Of a stretch of DNA of 64,000 bases, positions 7,340 through 15,361 are shown one piece after another; the stretch's first letter is position 1, and the number at the start of each line of letters is the position of its first letter. Source of the DNA: Dyadobacter chenwenxiniae (GTDB taxonomy: Bacteria > Bacteroidota > Bacteroidia > Cytophagales > Spirosomataceae); the NCBI RefSeq assembly GCF_022869785.1, contig NZ_CP094997.1:4712001-4776000 (forward strand), in the 5' to 3' direction. The position numbers and the translations under genes are program-made. The notes under the pieces are model-generated. The model had not been told where the DNA came from, searched no databases, and worked only from the letters and a program-made list of their open reading frames with translations.

Positions 7340-8896
7340 GTGTCAAAAAAAGAGCAATTTATTGCAGCTATACAAAAATCTTATCATACCGATAAACCTG
7401 TCATCCATTTGGGTTCCGCCATTCTGGATGGTGAAATCATTGGAGAAGCCCGCGTAAATCTGCCTCTGCGTATGATGAACAGGCATGGACTCGTGGCAGG
7501 AGCAACAGGATCAGGAAAAACACGGACTTTACAGGTGCTTGCAGAACAACTTTCTGCCGCAGGCGTGCCGGTTTTCATGTCGGATATAAAAGGCGATTTA
7601 TCAGGTATTGCGCAGCCAGGCCAAACTAATGCTGCATTGCAGGAGAGGTCTGCGGCGTTGGGAACGGTGTTCGAGCCGAAGGGTTATCCTGTTGAACTAT
7701 ATTCATTAAGCGGCAATAAGGGCGCTCAGATGCGGGCCACTATCCTGGAATTCGGCCCCATATTGCTTTCTAAAATATTTGAATTAAATGATACGCAATC
7801 GGGTGTTCTGGCTATACTTTTCAAATATGCCGACGACAAGGATCTGCCCATGGTGGATCTGAACGATTTAAAAAAAGTGCTGAACTATCTTTCCGAGGGA
7901 CCTGGCGCAGCTGAGATAAAAGGTGATTACGGCAGCATTTCCACCTCCACGGCAGGGACGATCCTGCGTAAAATAGTGGCGCTGGAACAACAGGGCGTCG
8001 GGACGATATTTGGCGAAAAATCGTTTGATATTACGGATCTCATCAACCGTGTCGACGGTCAGGGCGTAATCAGCTTACTCAACATTTCCGATGTGCAGGA
8101 CAAGCCGGCATTGTTCTCCACATTCATGCTTAGCTTGCTTGCCGAACTTTATACAAAATTACCCGAAGCAGGCGATCTGGATAAGCCAAAGCTGGTTTTC
8201 TTCCTGGACGAAGCACATTTGCTATTTAAAGATGCCCCAAAAGCATTTCTGGACCAGATTGAGCAGGTTGTGCGGCTTATCCGTTCAAAGGGCGTGGGGA
8301 TTTTCTTTTGTACACAAATGGCGCAGGACGTTCCGGTGTCGGTTTTGTCCCAATTGGGAAACCGCGTCCAGCACGTTTTGCGGGCATTCACGCCACAAGA
8401 TGCTGATGCATTGAAACAAACCGTGAAGACCTACCCAAGATCCGATTTTTATGCAATTGATCGGATCCTGACCACATTAGGAATCGGGCAGGCACTGATA
8501 ACCGTTTTGAATGAAAAAGGAATTCCGACCGAAGTGGCTGCAACACATTTGCTCCCGCCCAATTCCATAATGGGACCAATGGTGCAGGCAGATTATGAAA
8601 ATCACGTCAGACAATCAGACGTTTATCTGAAATACAAAGACCCAATTGACCCTGAAAGCGCTTATGAAATGCTTACCAAGCGCATGGAAGCGCAAGCACA
8701 GGTTGAAGCAAAAGCGCAGGAAGAAGTTGCGGAAGTAAAAAACGAAAAGGAAGAAAAAGGAATGTTTTCAGAAGCGCTCAACTCGCCATTAGCCAAACAA
8801 ATCGGCAGGGAAGTCGTTAGGGGCGTTTTTGGAATGTTATTTGGCAAAAAAACGACGAGTACCCGCAAGAAAACCGGCGGATTGTTTGGTTTCTAG
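7340..8896 (+). CDS. HerA-like helicase / DUF853 ATPase (518 aa)
   Basis: This is a FtsK/HerA-superfamily ATPase of the DUF853 type (YjgR-like). Walker A is GATGSGKT with Lys60; Walker B is LVFFLDEAH with Asp290 and Glu291; a conserved DIKGDLSG lies at 82-89. The C-terminus carries a charged Glu/Lys/Ala stretch (about 450-480), then a basic-glycine end. The start is a GTG codon; the sequence from MSKKEQF matches the family N-terminus. The role is unclear: HerA relatives act in DNA end processing, but DUF853 proteins have no settled function. The stop overlaps the stop of the convergent DUF2141 gene by 4 bp. Confidence 0.88.
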   Translation: MSKKEQFIAAIQKSYHTDKPVIHLGSAILDGEIIGEARVNLPLRMMNRHGLVAGATGSGKTRTLQVLAEQLSAAGVPVFMSDIKGDLSGIAQPGQTNAALQERSAALGTVFEPKGYPVELYSLSGNKGAQMRATILEFGPILLSKIFELNDTQSGVLAILFKYADDKDLPMVDLNDLKKVLNYLSEGPGAAEIKGDYGSISTSTAGTILRKIVALEQQGVGTIFGEKSFDITDLINRVDGQGVISLLNISDVQDKPALFSTFMLSLLAELYTKLPEAGDLDKPKLVFFLDEAHLLFKDAPKAFLDQIEQVVRLIRSKGVGIFFCTQMAQDVPVSVLSQLGNRVQHVLRAFTPQDADALKQTVKTYPRSDFYAIDRILTTLGIGQALITVLNEKGIPTEVAATHLLPPNSIMGPMVQADYENHVRQSDVYLKYKDPIDPESAYEMLTKRMEAQAQVEAKAQEEVAEVKNEKEEKGMFSEALNSPLAKQIGREVVRGVFGMLFGKKTTSTRKKTGGLFGF

Positions 8897-9306
8897 TCCG
8901 TTAGTTTTACACTTATTTTCTGTCCCGGATCTTTGAGTACGAATTCGCAGTCTTCAAATTTCGGGGCAGAAAATTTTGGCCGAAAGTTCTTGCTGAAACC
9001 GTATGGTTCTTTGGGAATGCCCACGAAATTTTTGTCCAGCATACCATTGCTGTTCAGGTCGTGGTAAACCGCTAATGCGTAACGGCCCGGGCTCAGCTCA
9101 AATGCGACATTTTGGGGTGCAGCTGCTTTCACTTCAACGATTTTGTATGTGTTCGGCTTTTCCTTCCCCGCAAATTTCTCCTCCGGCTTGTAAATAGCGA
9201 TCCAGAGTTTGCCCTGGCCTTTTTGTATATTGGTAAACTCAATATTCAATATCATTGCCGGTTCCGCAAACCAGCCTAACAAGCAACTCACAATCCATAC
9301 AAGCAT
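8893..9306 (-). CDS. DUF2141 domain-containing secreted protein (137 aa)
   Basis: A hydrophobic N-terminus (MLVWIVSCLLGWF) looks like a signal peptide, followed by the DUF2141 beta fold: the strand pattern LNIEFTNIQKGQGKLWIAIY, the KFAGKE region, and the typical YALAVYHDLNSNGMLDKNF followed by GIPKEPYGFS are all characteristic. Function of the family is unknown; it is common in envelope-associated proteins of Bacteroidota and Proteobacteria. It is the last gene of a minus-strand run (ceramidase-like, oxidoreductase, thioesterase, DUF2141), beginning 9 bp after the thioesterase stop. Confidence 0.85.
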   Translation of the reverse strand: MLVWIVSCLLGWFAEPAMILNIEFTNIQKGQGKLWIAIYKPEEKFAGKEKPNTYKIVEVKAAAPQNVAFELSPGRYALAVYHDLNSNGMLDKNFVGIPKEPYGFSKNFRPKFSAPKFEDCEFVLKDPGQKISVKLTD

Positions 9307-9315
9307 AGTTATCTC

Positions 9316-9873
9316 CTATTTTTCTGTTTCCCAACCAATTACGCAACGCTGTTTCGACAGTTTATGCAAGTTATCCTGCACATCCATCCGCGTTTTCGCG
9401 TTATCAAATGCATCCTTATAATTCTCCTTCAATTCGCGGCGTTTGATTGCTTCCAGGAACCTGCGCGCATCGTCCTCATTTTCAAGCAATAATTCAGGCA
9501 CAACAGTTGGTTTATCATCATCTCCTTTTGCAACCATGGTCACGTAGGAAGTATTTGTATGCCGCTGAGAACCGGTTTTGACATTCTCTGCAATCACCCT
9601 GATGCCAATTACCAGCGAAGTCCTGCCTACATAATTCACGGATGCGTGCAGCGAAACCAGGTCGCCCACCTCTACGGGCTCTAAAAAATCCACGCCATCA
9701 ACCGAAACCGTCACGCAATAGGTGCCAGCGTGTCGCGCGGCACACGCATAAGCCACCTTATCAATTAACGACAATAAGATGCCGCCATGTATTTTTCCGC
9801 CAAAATTAGCGTAAGACGGAATCATGAGTTCCGTTAAGGTGGTTTGTGAAAATCGAACTGAACGTGGTTCCAA
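9316..9873 (-). CDS. Acyl-CoA thioesterase, hotdog fold (185 aa)
   Basis: A single hotdog domain of the YciA/BACH type hydrolyses acyl-CoA to free acid and CoA. Family features are NFGGKIHGGILLSLID at 24-39, followed by AYACAARHAG, the strand TVSVDGVDFLEPVEVGD, and YVGRTSLVIGIRV. The C-terminus (about 150-185) is a charged helix rich in Lys, Glu and Arg. No signal peptide is seen. It starts 15 bp after the oxidoreductase stop and ends 9 bp before DUF2141, so it is likely co-transcribed. Chain-length preference cannot be told from sequence. Confidence 0.88.
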   Translation of the reverse strand: MEPRSVRFSQTTLTELMIPSYANFGGKIHGGILLSLIDKVAYACAARHAGTYCVTVSVDGVDFLEPVEVGDLVSLHASVNYVGRTSLVIGIRVIAENVKTGSQRHTNTSYVTMVAKGDDDKPTVVPELLLENEDDARRFLEAIKRRELKENYKDAFDNAKTRMDVQDNLHKLSKQRCVIGWETEK

Positions 9874-9888
9874 ATGCTTAATGTTTGG

Positions 9889-10974
9889 TTATTTCTTCAA
9901 ATAAATGGTTTTTCCGGACTTTGCAGACTCTTTTGCTGTTTCTAATATTTCAACAACCGTCACATTCACCGGCAATCCATACAAGTCATTTTTTTCAAGC
10001 TTCAACCTGCCCTGGATCACATCGGCCAAAACGGAGAACGGATCTGTAAATGGCGCAGGACGCGGATCGAGTTTGATTGTTTCCTCGGGCATTTTTTCTG
10101 AAAGGCGCTGGCGCACCGTGGTCGCATTCACAGCAACCGCGTAACCCTTATTTCCAAACACTTCCATATCTTTTCGGGCAAAAGACCAGTTCCACGAGCC
10201 CTGAATGATGCATTGCGCTTTCGGATATTGCAAAATAATGGATGCTTCATCGTCGACTTCCTTATAAATCTCAGGCTTATTCTGATGCGTAACCGCCGTC
10301 ACCGAAAGCGGACGTTCGCCATTCAAAAGCCAGGTCATGAGGTTTGCGCCATAGCAGCCGAAATCGATCAAAGCGCCGGCTCCATTTTTTACAGGGTCAG
10401 CGAGAATAGCCAGAAACTCTTTGCTCACGCCAATTTCTTTTGGTCCCTGATGGCCGTCATTAACCATTACTTTCCTGATTTCTCCCAATTTCCCCTGCAC
10501 CAACAGGTCACGAACGTGCTGGTTGCTTGCGTACCAGGAGGTTTCATAATTAGTGAGCACCTGAATGCCATTCTGATCCGCCAGTTTCTGGATTTCCTTT
10601 GCGTCGGCGAAAGTTGTTGCCAACGGTTTTTCCACCATGACGTGGATTTTTCTGGGCGCACAGGCGCGTACAATTGCAATATGTTCATTTATTGCCCCAA
10701 AAGCCGAAACCGCTTCCGGTTTAGCTTCTTCCAGCATTTTGTTTAAATCCGTGTAAAAGAGCTTTCTGTCGAGCTTGTATTTGTTTATGAACAGATTAAC
10801 CAGGTCCGGATTGGTTTCATAAATACCCACGAGCTCGATATCTTTTTTATCCGAACGATTGAAAATCCAGCCGACGTGACCGTGGCTTAGTCCGGCAACG
10901 GCCACTTTTACAGGCGTTTGTGCCATAGATTGCATACTTAGAAATACGAGTAAACCTAACAGCAGTGTTTTCAT
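9889..10974 (-). CDS. Exported Gfo/Idh/MocA-family oxidoreductase (361 aa)
   Basis: A Sec-type signal peptide (MKTLLLGLLVFLSMQSMAQ) precedes a Rossmann domain beginning VKVAVAGLSHGHVGWI, where the usual GxGxxG is replaced by GLSHGHVG, as in one Bacteroidota subgroup. The catalytic region MVEKPLA (about 113-119) is present, followed by the C-terminal alpha/beta domain. There is no twin-arginine motif, which is notable because exported members that carry tightly bound NAD(P) often use Tat. The substrate is unknown, probably a sugar or polyol. It lies 9 bp downstream of the ceramidase-like gene and 15 bp upstream of the thioesterase gene. Confidence 0.82.
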   Translation of the reverse strand: MKTLLLGLLVFLSMQSMAQTPVKVAVAGLSHGHVGWIFNRSDKKDIELVGIYETNPDLVNLFINKYKLDRKLFYTDLNKMLEEAKPEAVSAFGAINEHIAIVRACAPRKIHVMVEKPLATTFADAKEIQKLADQNGIQVLTNYETSWYASNQHVRDLLVQGKLGEIRKVMVNDGHQGPKEIGVSKEFLAILADPVKNGAGALIDFGCYGANLMTWLLNGERPLSVTAVTHQNKPEIYKEVDDEASIILQYPKAQCIIQGSWNWSFARKDMEVFGNKGYAVAVNATTVRQRLSEKMPEETIKLDPRPAPFTDPFSVLADVIQGRLKLEKNDLYGLPVNVTVVEILETAKESAKSGKTIYLKK

Positions 10975-10983
10975 GTTCGAAGT

Positions 10984-12336
10984 TCAGGATAATTTATCAA
11001 TAATATCTTTGATCACCTCTTGCAGATAAGCACCGTTATAAGGTCCATACCAGCTCATGGTTTTGGTTTCGTAAAGGTCTTTATCGTAATATTTATCATG
11101 GGTAATGTACCCAATATAACCACCATTAAAGCTCGTTACCAGCAAGTTAAGGCCTTTTGTCTTGGCATATGCGTCCAATCCCGCCACCAGCTCACCCGAA
11201 AAGTCACAAGGCATCCCCACCATTAGTATGTTACCGACACGCAATGCCTTTACAAAGATGGGATAGTCACCGAAAGCCTTTTTGAATGCCCAGGAACGCA
11301 GGTTAATGTTCATCGTCAGCCTTGGCGATGGATCACGCATGGGCAGTGGCAATGTGAATGCCTGCAATAGGGCGCCTTTTGATTTTACCTTCCATGCTGA
11401 GTCAGATAATAATGCCTTCTGAACACCATAAGCCTGATTTTTAACCTCGTCAAAATCATCCGACCCTTTTTCAATCGGCCCCATGCTGCCGACAGCGCCG
11501 GCCATGTACATGGCGAAATTGTACCTTCCTTTTTCAAGTGAATCCACCAGCATGCCCGGATAATCTCTGGACAAAACGATGTTTTTAGAATTCAAAATCG
11601 TTGAATGCGCAGCATAGGAGCTCAATATTGCTTTTTTACCACTCTTTGTCACGAATGCGGCGGAACGGATTTCCGGGTCAACCTCTCCCTCCTCTCCTAC
11701 CAAACGGTTCCGAATGTCAACGGTGTCAATGGCTTCCATGTAAGTCAGTTCCACAGGCTCCAGCTTCGCCTTTGCCTGCACAATCGCCTGGAAAATAGCG
11801 TCCGCAAGGCGCTCAACCGTTTCAGGATTGTATTTCCCGGAAAAGAAAAGAGACGAAATGCCCGTTCCCCAGCCACCTACACTATTATGACTATGTGTCG
11901 CGCCAAAAAACACTTGATCAAACGGAATTTCCTTTTCAGTGAGCCGTGATTGCAGGAGTTTGATTACCGTAGGCGGCATTATAAGTAGATCCGCAGCGAT
12001 GATGGCGGCTTGTGTCTCACCATTATCAATCACCATTGCCCGCACATAAACCGAATCGTGAACAGCGGTGTATAAAGCGCCTTTCCGTTTTCCATAACCT
12101 GCTGTTGGCGTGGGTGATGGCGGTGTAATGTTCACTTTGGCCCAGCCTGCCTGTAAATGCCCTGTGGCGCCGGCTGTATCCTTTTTGAGACTGCTTATTT
12201 GTTTTTTCCATTGCCCGTAATAAGGCATTTCTTTATAAGGTGTGTTGTCCGGGGTTGTGATCATCGTGGAAATAGCCAGTATCAAAAGCAGCAGGATCAC
12301 CCCGATGACGCGCAGGAAAAATCGTAGGAATCTCAT
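10984..12336 (-). CDS. Neutral/alkaline ceramidase-like hydrolase, membrane-anchored (450 aa)
   Basis: An N-terminal hydrophobic segment (residues 2-28) acts as a signal or anchor. The rest is the neutral/alkaline non-lysosomal ceramidase N-terminal domain: LQAGWAKVNITPPSPTPTAGY, the zinc site region FFGATHSHNSVGGWG, SYAAHSTIL, and the late FNGGYIGYITHDKYY. The family hydrolyses amide-linked lipids such as ceramide, but many Bacteroidota members in sugar-related operons have no demonstrated substrate. The C-terminal immunoglobulin-like domain of true ceramidases is absent, so the protein is short for the full enzyme. It heads an operon with the exported oxidoreductase. Confidence 0.75.
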   Translation of the reverse strand: MRFLRFFLRVIGVILLLLILAISTMITTPDNTPYKEMPYYGQWKKQISSLKKDTAGATGHLQAGWAKVNITPPSPTPTAGYGKRKGALYTAVHDSVYVRAMVIDNGETQAAIIAADLLIMPPTVIKLLQSRLTEKEIPFDQVFFGATHSHNSVGGWGTGISSLFFSGKYNPETVERLADAIFQAIVQAKAKLEPVELTYMEAIDTVDIRNRLVGEEGEVDPEIRSAAFVTKSGKKAILSSYAAHSTILNSKNIVLSRDYPGMLVDSLEKGRYNFAMYMAGAVGSMGPIEKGSDDFDEVKNQAYGVQKALLSDSAWKVKSKGALLQAFTLPLPMRDPSPRLTMNINLRSWAFKKAFGDYPIFVKALRVGNILMVGMPCDFSGELVAGLDAYAKTKGLNLLVTSFNGGYIGYITHDKYYDKDLYETKTMSWYGPYNGAYLQEVIKDIIDKLS

Positions 12337-12405
12337 TTAAACAAATGTGGGAGGTTAGGTTGCCAGTATGCAAAAGGAATAAACGTACGATTTATCCTCA
12401 TTATG

Positions 12406-12442
12406 AAAAAGCCCGACATTCCTTTAAGGCTTATGTCGGGCT
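12406..12442 (-). terminator. Intrinsic terminator downstream of the yceI-like gene
   Basis: A 10-bp perfect stem (AGCCCGACAT at 12410-12419 with its complement at 12433-12442) is followed on the minus strand by a run of five U. A second GC-rich 6-bp hairpin (12446-12462) lies directly before it, so two hairpins in a row follow the gene. Confidence 0.85.
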
Positions 12443-12474
12443 CCGGCCCGGACAGACCGGGCAAATATTGCGTT

Positions 12475-13008
12475 TTATGATTGCTTAACCAACTGAATAT
12501 TAGCGATCAGCTTTACGTCCTCGCCAATCACCAAACCACCTGAATCTGTCAATTGCATGTAATTAAGGCCAAATTCCTGTCGGCTGATCCTGCCTTCCAC
12601 CTCGAAGCCGATCTTGATATTACCGTTCTCGTCCCGCTCCGATCCTCCGTATTCGGCATCAAGTTCGATGGGTTTGGTGATGCCTTTCAATGTCAGCAAA
12701 CCTGAAAGCTTGTAATTATCACCCTTCACCTTATGAAAATAATTCGACTGAAAAGTAATGTGCGGGAATTGCTCAGCGTCGAAAAAATCGGCGGACCTTA
12801 AATGGGCGTCACGCATATCGACCTTAGTATCAATACTCTTAACGTCCAGGGAGAAGTGAATTTCAGCATTTTCAAAATTGTTCAGATCCGACGTGGCGCC
12901 TCCTTCAAAATTATTAAAGGAGCCTGTAATAGTGGAAATCACTAAATGCTTGATCTTGAACTGAACTTCTGAATGAACGGGGTCTACAATCCATTTTGTA
13001 ACTGACAT
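12475..13008 (-). CDS. YceI family lipid-binding protein (177 aa)
   Basis: This is a lipocalin-like beta-barrel of the YceI family, which binds isoprenoid or amide lipids. It shows the start WIVDPVHSEVQFKIKHLVIS, the NFEGGATSDL strand, the DVKSIDTKVDMRDAHLRSADFF region, and LTLKGITKPIELD. No signal peptide is present, so this copy appears cytoplasmic, in contrast to the exported E. coli YceI. The gene is monocistronic, with a double hairpin downstream, and divergent from the transglutaminase gene at 13202. Confidence 0.93.
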   Translation of the reverse strand: MSVTKWIVDPVHSEVQFKIKHLVISTITGSFNNFEGGATSDLNNFENAEIHFSLDVKSIDTKVDMRDAHLRSADFFDAEQFPHITFQSNYFHKVKGDNYKLSGLLTLKGITKPIELDAEYGGSERDENGNIKIGFEVEGRISRQEFGLNYMQLTDSGGLVIGEDVKLIANIQLVKQS

Positions 13009-13081
13009 AGGCGAAAAATTTAAATTCTACAAAGCTGGCCATTGGCCTATTATTAACTTAAAATTAATATTCCTGACATAC

Positions 13082-13125
13082 AAACGTCCATTAAAATGTT
13101 TTAATTCAGACCGTAATGGATGTTT
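13082..13125. repeat. Imperfect 12-bp inverted repeat in the yceI/transglutaminase divergent spacer
   Basis: The arms at 13082-13093 (AAACGTCCATTA) and 13114-13125 (TAATGGATGTTT) pair with one G-T wobble across a 20-base spacer. It could be an operator or a leader hairpin for either divergent gene. No further support is visible. Confidence 0.4.
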
Positions 13126-13201
13126 ATCCCAAATAATGGCACGTAATTTTTAACTAACTCGTTGTCATAACATTTACCAAATATATTAAATCGACTCATA
13201 G

Positions 13202-14008
13202 ATGAAAATGAAGGGAAGAAGCATATTCACGTATGACGTGTATGCGCCCACCACAGTAACCACCATGTTACGCCCCCGCAGACAAGAAGGCCAGTCCATC
13301 ATTCAGGAAGGTTTCAACATAGAACCACCGGTTCCATTTTCAGAATATACCGACATATATGGCAATCCGTGCCAGCGGACAATTTTACCTGTTGGCAAGG
13401 TGACCATTTCCACAGAAGTCCAGGCGCAGGTAAGTGTAACAAAGCCCATCCCAACCCCGACACCAACATTCATACTGGTGGGCGATCTGCCCGACGAAGT
13501 AATGCATTACATTCTGCCAAGCCGTTATTGTGAGTCAGATTTGCATGAAATTAACATGCTTGTAATGAACATTGCAGGCAATCTTACACCCGGATATGAG
13601 CAAGTTGAAGCAATCCGTACTTGGATCCATCAAAATGTAAAATATCAATACGGCGTAACCGATTCCAGCACGACAGCGCTTGATGTTGCACGTAACCGCA
13701 TTGGTGTATGCCGCGACTTTACGCACCTGGCCATTGCATTATGCCGAAACTTATGCATTCCGGCGCGGATGACGGTCGGGTATCTGGACAGACTTAAAGT
13801 AATGGACCTGCATGCATGGTTCGACGTTTATATCGGTGGAGAATGGTATACATTCGATGCCGTACAGGAAAAAACAGGTGGATATAGAATTGAGATCGCT
13901 CACGGCCGCGATGCGGCAGACGTTGCGATGGTAACGCAGTATGGTAACGCCACGCTGCAATCACTGCATGTGGAGACGCAGCTGTTGGAGCAGGAGCCGA
14001 CTAATTGA
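13202..14008 (+). CDS. Transglutaminase-like cysteine protease family protein (268 aa)
   Basis: A short N-terminal beta region (1-100, Pro/Thr-rich PIPTPTPTF near residue 84) precedes a transglutaminase core. The catalytic residues are the Cys in GVCRDFTHLAIALCR, the His in DLHAWFDVYIGG and the Asp in WYTFDAVQEK. The C-terminal stretch GYRIEIAHGRDAADVAMVTQYG is characteristic of the bacterial 'transglutaminase with rhodanese-like DAADVA' subgroup linked with alpha-E systems. There is no signal peptide. It is a paralogue, not a duplicate, of the protein at 5134-5982. It is convergent with kbl, with the large inverted repeat between them. Confidence 0.85.
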   Translation: MKMKGRSIFTYDVYAPTTVTTMLRPRRQEGQSIIQEGFNIEPPVPFSEYTDIYGNPCQRTILPVGKVTISTEVQAQVSVTKPIPTPTPTFILVGDLPDEVMHYILPSRYCESDLHEINMLVMNIAGNLTPGYEQVEAIRTWIHQNVKYQYGVTDSSTTALDVARNRIGVCRDFTHLAIALCRNLCIPARMTVGYLDRLKVMDLHAWFDVYIGGEWYTFDAVQEKTGGYRIEIAHGRDAADVAMVTQYGNATLQSLHVETQLLEQEPTN

Positions 14009-14024
14009 TAGTCGTACAAGCAAC

Positions 14025-14121
14025 TTGTCAGCCTGAGCGGAGTCGAAGGCACGCCACTCCTTGGTAACGTGCCTTCGACTCCGCTCAGGCTGACAAGGGT
14101 CTTAGCCGCTCAGGCTGACAA
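14025..14121. repeat. REP-like perfect 29-bp inverted repeat plus a third partial copy
   Basis: The arm at 14025-14053 is the exact reverse complement of 14068-14096, with a 14-base loop. The last 16 bases of the right arm (CCGCTCAGGCTGACAA) recur at 14106-14121. The GAGCGGAGTCGAAG core resembles a short interspersed palindrome that I recall from many Bacteroidota genomes; that is memory, not a search. The position between two convergent genes suits a bidirectional terminator. Confidence 0.8.
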
Positions 14122-14142
14122 ATGCTGTTCTGTGCAACAATT

Positions 14143-15327
14143 TCAAATTACCCCAAGCTGCTTCCCGACCTTCGTGAATGCCTCCACGGCTTTCTCCAAA
14201 TGTTCCTGCTCGTGGCCAGCGGAGATTTGTACGCGGATGCGTGCTTTGCCTTGGGGCACGACGGGATAAAAGAACCCGATCACGTAAATGCCTTCTTCTA
14301 ACAATTTCGAGGCAAATTCCTGCGCAAGTTTCGCATCGTAAAGCATGATGGGCACAATAGGATGCTCTCCCGGCAAGATATCAAATCCAGCCTCTGTCAT
14401 GGCTTTGCGGAAGTAAGCCGTGTTTTTTTCGAGCTTATCGCGCAATGCGGTGGATGATGAGAGCAAATCCAGCACTTTGATGGAAGCACCGACAATGGAC
14501 GGGGCAAGGGTGTTGGAGAAAAGATAAGGCCTTGAACGCTGGCGAAGGATTTCAACGATTTCCTTTTTTGCAGCGGTAAAGCCCCCAGAAGCGCCTCCTA
14601 ATGCCTTTCCATAAGTGCCTGTAATAATGTCAATACGGCCCATTACATTCCGGAACTCATGTGATCCGCGGCCGGTTTTGCCCATGAAACCAGATGCGTG
14701 ACATTCATCGATCATGACCATTGCGTTGTTAGCCTCGGCCAGGTCGCAAATCTTGTCGAGTTGCGCAATGGTGCCGTCCATGGAGAAAACGCCGTCGGTG
14801 ACGATCAGGATACGGCGGCTTCCGGCTGCATCTTTCAGTTGCTGTTCCAGATCCGCCATATCATTGTGCTTGTATCGAAAACGTTTCGCCTTGCACAACC
14901 TGATGCCGTCTATCAATGAAGCGTGATTTAGTTCGTCGGAGATGATGGCGTCTTTTTCATTTAATAATGGTTCAAAAACGCCTCCATTTGCGTCAAATGC
15001 TGCTGCATAAAGAATGCAGTCTTCCATCCCTAAAAAAGCGGCAGTTTTGGCTTCCAGTTCCTTATGAATGTCCTGCGTTCCGCATATAAAGCGAACTGAT
15101 GACATGCCGAACCCATGTGTATTAATGGCTTCAATCCCTGCCTTAATCACCTCGGGATGGGATGAAAGTCCCAAATAATTATTAGCGCAGAAGTTCAGCA
15201 CGTCTTTTCCGTCGGTCGCGATCTGAGCCGCCTGCGGAGTGGTGATAACCCTTTCTTTTTTATATAAACCAGCCGCCTTAATGGCCTCCAGTTCCTCGTG
15301 CAGTTCTTGCTGAATGGTTGTGTTCAT
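14143..15327 (-). CDS. kbl: Glycine C-acetyltransferase (2-amino-3-ketobutyrate CoA ligase, 394 aa)
   Basis: This PLP enzyme of the alpha-oxoamine synthase family splits 2-amino-3-ketobutyrate with CoA into glycine and acetyl-CoA. The PLP lysine is Lys241 in TGTYGKALGGASGG; other signatures are NNYLGLSSHPEV (49-60), GTQDIHKELE, and MIDECHASGFMG (205-215). Length and the C-terminal RIRVQISAGHEQEHLEKA match Kbl rather than serine palmitoyltransferase or BioF. It follows the short-chain threonine dehydrogenase gene by 34 bp, so the two catalyse consecutive steps of threonine degradation. Confidence 0.95.
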   Translation of the reverse strand: MNTTIQQELHEELEAIKAAGLYKKERVITTPQAAQIATDGKDVLNFCANNYLGLSSHPEVIKAGIEAINTHGFGMSSVRFICGTQDIHKELEAKTAAFLGMEDCILYAAAFDANGGVFEPLLNEKDAIISDELNHASLIDGIRLCKAKRFRYKHNDMADLEQQLKDAAGSRRILIVTDGVFSMDGTIAQLDKICDLAEANNAMVMIDECHASGFMGKTGRGSHEFRNVMGRIDIITGTYGKALGGASGGFTAAKKEIVEILRQRSRPYLFSNTLAPSIVGASIKVLDLLSSSTALRDKLEKNTAYFRKAMTEAGFDILPGEHPIVPIMLYDAKLAQEFASKLLEEGIYVIGFFYPVVPQGKARIRVQISAGHEQEHLEKAVEAFTKVGKQLGVI

Positions 15328-15361
15328 GAATTGGATTTTTAATGTTGCTAGTGACTGCTTT

